Part shown: positions 58,753-64,000 of the stretch, in pieces
How positions within the stretch are numbered: the first letter of the stretch is position 1
Layout: each line of letters starts with the position of its first letter
Assembly (NCBI GenBank): GCA_036308645.1
Contig: JAXJVH010000001.1
Location: forward strand, 1 to 64,000
Direction: 5' to 3'
Length of the DNA stretch: 64,000 nucleotides
DNA from: RUG11462 sp036308645
GTDB taxonomy: Bacteria > Bacillota > Clostridia > Oscillospirales > Acutalibacteraceae
Program-made: the position numbers and the translations under genes
Notes under the pieces: generated by a model
Told to the model about the DNA's origin: nothing
The model's database searches: none
What the model saw: the letters and a program-made list of their open reading frames with translations, nothing else

Positions 58753-60780
58753 ATGGAAATACTTTCACCTGTTGGCAATAAAGCGTCATTATATGCGGCG
58801 GTACGCAGCGGCGCCGACGCAGTTTATTTCGGGGTCGGCGATTTTAACGCTCGCAGAAATGCCGAAAACTTTACAAAAAATGATTTAAAAGAAATTTCAT
58901 CTAACTGTCACATTCGCGGTGTTAAGGCATATCTCGCTCTTAACACTCTTGTTTGTGATGAAGAAATGTCGGAAGCCATAAGCATTGTTAAATACGCCTG
59001 CGAAGCAGGAATTGACGCTATTATCATCAATGATACGGGACTTGCTGAAATTATAAAAAAATGCGCTCCGAATATGCCGTTGCATGCTTCTACACAGATG
59101 ACAGTTCATAATGTTGACGGAGTTAAATATTTAAAAGAAAAAGGCTATTCAAGGGTTGTTCTTGCCCGTGAAAACTCGCTTAGCGATATTAAAGAAATTG
59201 CCGAATATGCAAATAATATAGGAATGGAACTTGAAATATTTGTTCAAGGGGCGCATTGTATGTGCGTTTCGGGGCAATGCCTTTTAAGTGCGGTTTTGGG
59301 TTCAAGGAGCGGTAATCGTGGACTTTGCGCGCAACCTTGCAGACTTCCGTTTAAAGTTAAAAACGGAAACGGTTATGATTTAAGCCTTAAAGATATGAAT
59401 TTATTTAATTATTTCGACGAATTTGAAAAATTGAATATCGCTTCGCTTAAAATTGAAGGGCGAATGAAAACCGAGGAATATGTTGCGGCGGCAACTAATT
59501 CTGCGCTTCAATTTAAGGAAAATAAACCCGAAAAAGAAAAAAGCCTTGAAATTTTAAGAGAAGTATTTTCACGTTCGGGTTTTACAGACGGTTATCTAAC
59601 AGAAAAAAAGGATAAAGAAATGTTCGGCGTACGTTCCGAACAGGATATTGAAAAATCGAAACAAATTAAAAATTCTATTCACGAAATTTACAGACGTGAA
59701 CGTCAAAATGTTAAAATCGAAATGACGGCAAAGTTTAAAATCGGTCAAAAGGCAACCTTAAAAGTTTTTGACGGTATTAACACAGTAGAGGTTAGCGGTG
59801 ATATACCTAAAAAAGCTGAAAACAAGCCTGCGACCAAAGAGGATATTATAAACAAACTGTCTAAATTCGGAGGAACTCCGTATTTTGTTGATAAATTCAA
59901 CATAGAACTTGACGAAAATCTGTTTATCAGCGGTAAACTTTTGTCTGGGCTTAAAGAAAATGCAATTGAACAACTTACGGCTTTAAGAGGAAAATCAAAT
60001 CCTATTCCGTTCTTTTATAAAAAAGATACTGAAATTTATGAAAACTTTAATGCTAAAACCGAAATGTTTATAAGCGTTCACGATTTATCTCAATTACCCG
60101 ATTTCCCTATCGGCGACATTGTTTTCGTACCTTTTAGCAGTAGTTTTGAAGATGTTTCAAAACTTATTGAAAAAGGCTTTAATATAGGAATTAAAACTCC
60201 TGTTTATTTTAACCGCTTATCTGATGAAAGACTTAAAAAATTTGCAGACATTGGCGTAGAACACGCTTTAATGCAAAATATAAGCGCATATAACCCATTA
60301 AAAAAGCACGGATTTATTATAACTGCGGCGCCTTCGCTGAATATTTTTAATTCTTACAGTTTGCAAAACTGCCCTGCCGACTATTGCACGGTTTCGACAG
60401 AACTTAAAGACTCGCAAATAAAATCTTTAAACTCTGATAAACCCAAAGGCATTTTAGCCTACGGAAAACTTTCTTTAATGATTTTACGCAATTGCCCTAT
60501 AAAAGCAAATGTAGGCTGCAAAAACTGCAACCATACAATAACCGACAGGAAAAATATTGACTTTAAAATTTATTGTGAAGACGGCGTTACAAAAATGATT
60601 AACAACCGTCCAATATTCATGGCGGATAAACAGGCTTTTTTAAACACGCTTGATTTTATTCTGCTTGAATTTACCGATGAAACCGTAAAAGAATTAACAG
60701 ATATTGTTTCACTTTATAAAAACGGCGGAGAATATGACAAACCTTATACAAGAGGATTGTATTTTAAAGGAGTTTTATGA
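58753..60780 (+). CDS. U32 family peptidase with DUF3656-like C-terminal region
   Basis: The protein of 675 residues. It has the N-terminal U32 barrel MEILSPVGNKASLYAAVRSGADAVYFG, AYLALNTLV, and the GAHCMCVSGQCLLSAVLGSRSGNRGLCAQPCR block with the U32 cysteines. A DUF3656-like insert and a long C-terminal region with CPIKANVGCKNCNH follow. Relatives such as RlhA and TrhP carry out rRNA/tRNA hydroxylation with Fe-S help, so an RNA-modifying role is more likely than proteolysis. A TATAAT at 58711-58716 precedes it. Confidence 0.88.
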   Translation: MEILSPVGNKASLYAAVRSGADAVYFGVGDFNARRNAENFTKNDLKEISSNCHIRGVKAYLALNTLVCDEEMSEAISIVKYACEAGIDAIIINDTGLAEIIKKCAPNMPLHASTQMTVHNVDGVKYLKEKGYSRVVLARENSLSDIKEIAEYANNIGMELEIFVQGAHCMCVSGQCLLSAVLGSRSGNRGLCAQPCRLPFKVKNGNGYDLSLKDMNLFNYFDEFEKLNIASLKIEGRMKTEEYVAAATNSALQFKENKPEKEKSLEILREVFSRSGFTDGYLTEKKDKEMFGVRSEQDIEKSKQIKNSIHEIYRRERQNVKIEMTAKFKIGQKATLKVFDGINTVEVSGDIPKKAENKPATKEDIINKLSKFGGTPYFVDKFNIELDENLFISGKLLSGLKENAIEQLTALRGKSNPIPFFYKKDTEIYENFNAKTEMFISVHDLSQLPDFPIGDIVFVPFSSSFEDVSKLIEKGFNIGIKTPVYFNRLSDERLKKFADIGVEHALMQNISAYNPLKKHGFIITAAPSLNIFNSYSLQNCPADYCTVSTELKDSQIKSLNSDKPKGILAYGKLSLMILRNCPIKANVGCKNCNHTITDRKNIDFKIYCEDGVTKMINNRPIFMADKQAFLNTLDFILLEFTDETVKELTDIVSLYKNGGEYDKPYTRGLYFKGVL

Positions 60781-60781
60781 T

Positions 60782-60886
60782 TTATCTTTCCGAATGAGGT
60801 TTGTTATCCGATTCTAAAAATATAAAATCCTCATTATCCCCTACAAACTCATCTTTAGACTGATTCATAGAGTTTTTATCGTCCAT
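60782..60886 (-). CDS. Small acidic protein of 34 residues
   Basis: Frame MDDKNSMNQSKDEFVGDN then EDFIFLESDNKPHSER to TAA (60782-60784). AAGGAG sits 8 nt before the ATG, a strong site. It lies divergent from alr, in an otherwise empty spacer, and does not overlap the U32 stop. The product is acidic and probably disordered or amphipathic. A CATATAAT upstream could be a sigma-E/K-like -10 (weak). Its length puts it below routine ORF cutoffs. Confidence 0.65.
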   Translation of the reverse strand: MDDKNSMNQSKDEFVGDNEDFIFLESDNKPHSER

Positions 60887-60945
60887 ATTCTCATCTCCTT
60901 GCGCATATTATATATTATTATATGCAGATAATTGTTTCTTATTCA

Positions 60946-60974
60946 TTGACTAAACACAAATTTTATTATATAAT
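60946..60974 (+). promoter_or_regulatory. Promoter of alr
   Basis: TTGACT (60946-60951), a 17-nt spacer and TATAAT (60969-60974). Confidence 0.8.
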
Positions 60975-61005
60975 ATTTTCAAAATCAATAAAAGAAGGTT
61001 AAAAT

Positions 61006-62190
61006 ATGTCTTTATTTTTGTCACGAACATGGGCAGAGATTAATCTTGATAATATAAAGCATAATTACAGACTAATCAGAAACTCTATTTCACAAAATAC
61101 AAAGTTTATGGCTGTTGTAAAAGCCGACGCTTACGGTCACGGCGCTAAAGTTATTTCAAAAGAGTTACAGGATTTAGGCGCTGATTGGTTTGCCGTTTCA
61201 AATATTGAAGAAGCATTACAATTACGGCATTTCGGCATTGTAAAACCTATTCTTATATTAGGCTACACACCGCCGAGCCTTGCAAAAAAATTAAGTGAAA
61301 ATAATATTTCACAGGCTCTGCTTGATAAAGACTATGCGAAAAAACTATCGGCTCAAGCAGAAATAGACAATGTAAAAATTAAAGTTCATATTAAAATTGA
61401 CACCGGAATGAGCAGAATAGGATTTTATCATCATGATAAAAATGATAATTCCGCCGTCCTAGATATATGTGAATCTTTAGATAACAAATATCTTATAAGC
61501 GAAGGTGTTTTTACACATTTTGCGACTGCTGATTTTGATAATGATGAAAACGGCGAACACACAAAAAAGCAGTTTGAACTATTTACCGATTGCATAGATA
61601 AATTAGGCGAAAAAGGAATTAATTTTGAAATTCGTCACTGTGCTAATTCGGCGGCAACGCTTGAATATCCGCAGTATCAACTTGATATGGTAAGACCGGG
61701 AATTATTCTTTACGGTTTAAATCCATCATCATATTTTGAAAATTATGATTTACGCCCTGCTTTTACTTTAAAATCCGTAATTTCGCTTATAAAATACATA
61801 AAAAAAGACGACTGCGTTTCTTATGGCAGAACTTTTACCGCTGATAGAGATTTAAAAGTTGCAACCGTTCCCGTAGGATATGCAGACGGTTATTCAAGAA
61901 GTTTATCAGACAAAGGCTATGTTATAATAAACGGCAAAAAGGCTAAAATTTTAGGCAGAGTTTGTATGGACCAAATGATTGTTGATGTTTCTGAAATCGA
62001 CAAAATAAATGTCGGCGACGAAGTTCTGCTTTTCGGCGGCAAAGGACTTTCAACAGACGAATTTTCTTCTCTTTGCGGCACTATAAACTATGAAACGGTT
62101 TGTTTGGTAGGAAAGCGTGTACCTCGTGTATATTATAAAAACGGCAAGGAACAGGAAATAGTTAATTTTATTTATAATCAAAAGGATTAA
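61006..62190 (+). CDS. alr: Alanine racemase
   Basis: The protein of 394 residues has PLP Lys39 in VKADAYGHG, AVSNIEEAL, IDTGMSRIGF, HCANSAATLE, GYADGYSRSL (catalytic Tyr) and CMDQMIVD. It makes D-Ala for peptidoglycan. AGAAGG precedes the ATG. It lies 3 nt before ung, so one transcript runs alr-ung-uppP. In spores alanine racemase also inhibits L-alanine germination. Confidence 0.97.
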   Translation: MSLFLSRTWAEINLDNIKHNYRLIRNSISQNTKFMAVVKADAYGHGAKVISKELQDLGADWFAVSNIEEALQLRHFGIVKPILILGYTPPSLAKKLSENNISQALLDKDYAKKLSAQAEIDNVKIKVHIKIDTGMSRIGFYHHDKNDNSAVLDICESLDNKYLISEGVFTHFATADFDNDENGEHTKKQFELFTDCIDKLGEKGINFEIRHCANSAATLEYPQYQLDMVRPGIILYGLNPSSYFENYDLRPAFTLKSVISLIKYIKKDDCVSYGRTFTADRDLKVATVPVGYADGYSRSLSDKGYVIINGKKAKILGRVCMDQMIVDVSEIDKINVGDEVLLFGGKGLSTDEFSSLCGTINYETVCLVGKRVPRVYYKNGKEQEIVNFIYNQKD

Positions 62191-62193
62191 AAA

Positions 62194-62862
62194 ATGGTTT
62201 GTTTAAATAACAGTTGGGATTTAATTTTAAAAGATGAGTTTCATTCGCAGTATTATCAAAATTTAAGACAATTTTTAAAAAAAGAATATTTTACAAGAAC
62301 AATATATCCTCCTATGGACGATATATTTAATGCGTTTAAATATACGGATTACAATGATGTAAAAGCGGTTATTTTGGGGCAAGACCCTTATCACGGCGCA
62401 GGGCAGGCGCACGGCTTATGCTTTTCTGTTAAAAAAGGCATTAAACCTCCGCCGTCGCTCATAAATATATACAAAGAACAAAAGACCGACCTTAATATTG
62501 ACCAGCCTTTTGACAGTGGCGACCTCACAAAATGGGCAAAGCAAGGCGTATTGCTTCTCAATACCGTTTTAACGGTTCGTGAAAGCCAGCCTAATTCACA
62601 CAAGGGTATGGGTTGGGAGCAACTTACCGACAAGGTTATTGAGATTTTGAACAATCGTGAAAAACCTGTTGTATTTATTCTATGGGGTGCTAATGCACGT
62701 TCAAAGAAAAAACTTATAACTAATCCAAATCATCTGATTATTGAATCCGCACATCCAAGCCCATTGTCGGCATACAACGGATTTTTCGGCAGCAGACCAT
62801 TTTCAAGAACAAATGAATTTTTAATTAAAAACGGTCAATCCCCTATTGACTGGCAGTTGTAA
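62194..62862 (+). CDS. ung: Uracil-DNA glycosylase
   Basis: The protein of 222 residues has the water-activating loop GQDPYHG (Asp64), LLNTVLTV, the Leu-intercalation loop HPSPLSAYNGFFGSRPFS with catalytic His. Family I UDG. AAAGGA overlaps the alr stop region. Lies between alr and uppP. Confidence 0.97.
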   Translation: MVCLNNSWDLILKDEFHSQYYQNLRQFLKKEYFTRTIYPPMDDIFNAFKYTDYNDVKAVILGQDPYHGAGQAHGLCFSVKKGIKPPPSLINIYKEQKTDLNIDQPFDSGDLTKWAKQGVLLLNTVLTVRESQPNSHKGMGWEQLTDKVIEILNNREKPVVFILWGANARSKKKLITNPNHLIIESAHPSPLSAYNGFFGSRPFSRTNEFLIKNGQSPIDWQL

Positions 62863-62874
62863 TAAGGAGGCATT

Positions 62875-63771
62875 ATGTTAGAATTTATTAAATCGGTATT
62901 TTACGGTATTATTGAAGGTATTACCGAATGGTTACCTATCAGCAGCACAGGACACTTAATACTTTTTGAAAAATTTTTCGGTTTTAATTTAGGCGAAGAA
63001 TTTATGGAATTTTACAGAGTTATAATTCAACTCGGCGCAATTATGGCGGTTGTAATTTTGTATTGGAAAAAGATTTGGCCTTTCCATTCAAAAAAGAACA
63101 AAATTAAAATTGCATGGAAAACTCCCACAAACGAAGGATTTTTCGGCGGTCTGCAAAAGTTTTGCGAAAATTACGTTTTCTTTGACAAAATAATTCTCTG
63201 GATAAAAATACTTATTGCTTGTTTGCCCGCCGCAATTCTCGGACTTTTACTTGACGATTGGCTTGACGCACACCTTTACAACTTCCCTACCGTTGCAGTC
63301 ACTTTACTTATTTACGGTATCGCTTTTATCATTGTGGAAAATATGCGAAAAAAAGGAAGCATAAAAACAAAAACAACTTCCCTTTCGTTGCTTACATTTA
63401 AAACTGCGCTGATTATCGGCGCTTTTCAGGTGCTTTCAATGATTCCCGGTACATCTCGTTCTGGCGCTACAATATTAGGCGCAATTTTAATAGGCTGCTC
63501 AAGAGAGGTTGCCGCCGAATTTTCATTTTTCCTTGCAATTCCCGTAATGTTCGGCGCGTCGCTTTTAAAAGCCGTTAAACTTATAGGAAGCATTGTATTT
63601 ACACCGCAAATAGTTATTTGTTTATTAACAGGTATTTTAGTATCGTTTATAGTTTCTGTTATTGCAATAAAATTCCTTATGGGTTATATCAAAAAACATG
63701 ATTTCAAAGCATTTGGATATTACAGAATTATTCTCTCGATTGTCCTTTTCATTTATATGATTTTCGCTTAA
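62875..63771 (+). CDS. uppP: Undecaprenyl-diphosphatase
   Basis: A membrane protein of 298 residues (BacA/UppP). It recycles the C55-PP carrier. GIIEGITEWLPISSTGHLIL and the second motif PGTSRSGATILGA with its Ser-Arg pair form the active site, and eight or so helices are predicted. A loop of about 25 residues (KKNKIKIAWKTPTNEGFFG) near 75 is longer than usual. GGAGG precedes the ATG. It ends the alr-ung-uppP operon. Confidence 0.96.
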   Translation: MLEFIKSVFYGIIEGITEWLPISSTGHLILFEKFFGFNLGEEFMEFYRVIIQLGAIMAVVILYWKKIWPFHSKKNKIKIAWKTPTNEGFFGGLQKFCENYVFFDKIILWIKILIACLPAAILGLLLDDWLDAHLYNFPTVAVTLLIYGIAFIIVENMRKKGSIKTKTTSLSLLTFKTALIIGAFQVLSMIPGTSRSGATILGAILIGCSREVAAEFSFFLAIPVMFGASLLKAVKLIGSIVFTPQIVICLLTGILVSFIVSVIAIKFLMGYIKKHDFKAFGYYRIILSIVLFIYMIFA

Positions 63772-63786
63772 AATATTTCTCACAAC

Positions 63787-63826
63787 AAAAAAGGCTGTCT
63801 CATTCACTCGAGACAGCCTTTTTTAT
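63787..63826. terminator. Bidirectional terminator between uppP and the Fn3 gene
   Basis: AAAAAGGCTGTCTC/GAGACAGCCTTTTT stem with an 8-nt loop and T-runs on both strands. Confidence 0.9.
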
Positions 63827-63833
63827 AAATAAT

Positions 63834-64000
63834 TTATTTTGTTTTGAAAGAAACTTTTTTTGCCGCTGTAAATACTTTTTTACCTTTAATAACCTTATAC
63901 GCTCTTACGCTTACATAATACTTTGTATTCTTTTTAAGTTTTGTAAGTTTTGCCGTAGATTTTTTTACAGATAATTTTTTAGCGCCTTTTAAACTCTTGT
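63834..64000 (-). CDS. C-terminal end of a secreted Fn3-like protein (partial)
   Basis: The last 54 residues of a frame entering from the right edge, ending KKVSFKTK before TAA. The strand pattern LKKNTKYYVSVRAYKVIKG followed by KKVFTAAK is the last two strands of a fibronectin type III-like domain common at the ends of clostridial surface proteins. It is extremely lysine-rich. The rest of the gene lies outside the window. Confidence 0.75.
   Translation of the reverse strand, partial: KSLKGAKKLSVKKSTAKLTKLKKNTKYYVSVRAYKVIKGKKVFTAAKKVSFKTK

Noticed and set aside
1..64000. CRISPR arrays, insertion sequences or prophage
   Set aside because: No regularly spaced repeats, transposase, or structural phage genes were found.

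Overview
This is 64 kb of chromosome from a low-GC, spore-forming, Gram-positive anaerobe. The best fit is an uncultured or poorly described member of the Ruminococcaceae/Oscillospiraceae (Clostridia). Supporting points are AT-rich intergenic DNA with near-consensus sigma-A promoters, strong AGGAGG-type ribosome sites with frequent TTG/GTG starts, spore genes (sleB, spoIIM), a free dockerin-type protein, paired MurT/GatD, two RNA switches typical of Firmicutes (ZTP and T-box), and the YmfF/YmfH M16 pair. Genus-level placement is inference. I saw no insertion sequence, prophage, integrase-type island or CRISPR array.

Left part (1-24.3 kb), nearly all on the minus strand. A purine operon purE-purC-purF-purM runs off the left edge behind a ZTP riboswitch. 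Next comes thrS-fhs-DUF4380 behind a T-box leader, then galE. sleB (plus strand) is the exception. These are followed by a zinc-ribbon membrane protein, tsf/rpsB, then a run of UPF0210, ACT, folD, lgt and the two M16 peptidase-family genes. A four-gene Gld-like ABC module (ATPase, permease, GldG-like, DUF4340) ends this part.

Middle part (24.3-32.7 kb), the most accessory-looking region. An HTH protein is divergent from a small atypical Ser/Thr kinase. An XRE repressor is divergent from two exported proteins of unknown function whose promoters are duplicated copies of each other. A small zinc-ribbon membrane protein and tRNA-Leu(CAA) follow. The most interesting locus is a compact six-gene minus-strand operon: a free dockerin-like protein, a lipoprotein, an HPr-kinase-like ATPase, a PqqD-like protein, an S26-type peptidase and an ABC exporter. 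It has the accessory parts of a ribosomal-peptide export/processing system without any recognisable modification enzyme.

Right part (32.7-64 kb), mostly housekeeping: acpP, aroK, ireB, ygiQ, queA; the diaminopimelate set asd-dapA-dapB with a free aspartokinase-like ACT protein; a YesL-like protein, xerD and spoIIM; a cysteine desulfurase with DUF3343; ispF and hemW; rnjA-ybaB-recR-smpB-ssrA; an LUD protein; a zinc-uptake operon with a DUF1980-like lipoprotein; gatD/murT; a PepSY lipoprotein; a left-handed beta-helix protein; a U32 peptidase; alr, ung and uppP. The window ends inside the C-terminus of a secreted Fn3-like protein. A 34-residue gene (60782-60886) with a strong ribosome site lies divergent from alr.

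All calls come from reading the sequence, with no database search. Family names rest on recognised motifs and gene context.
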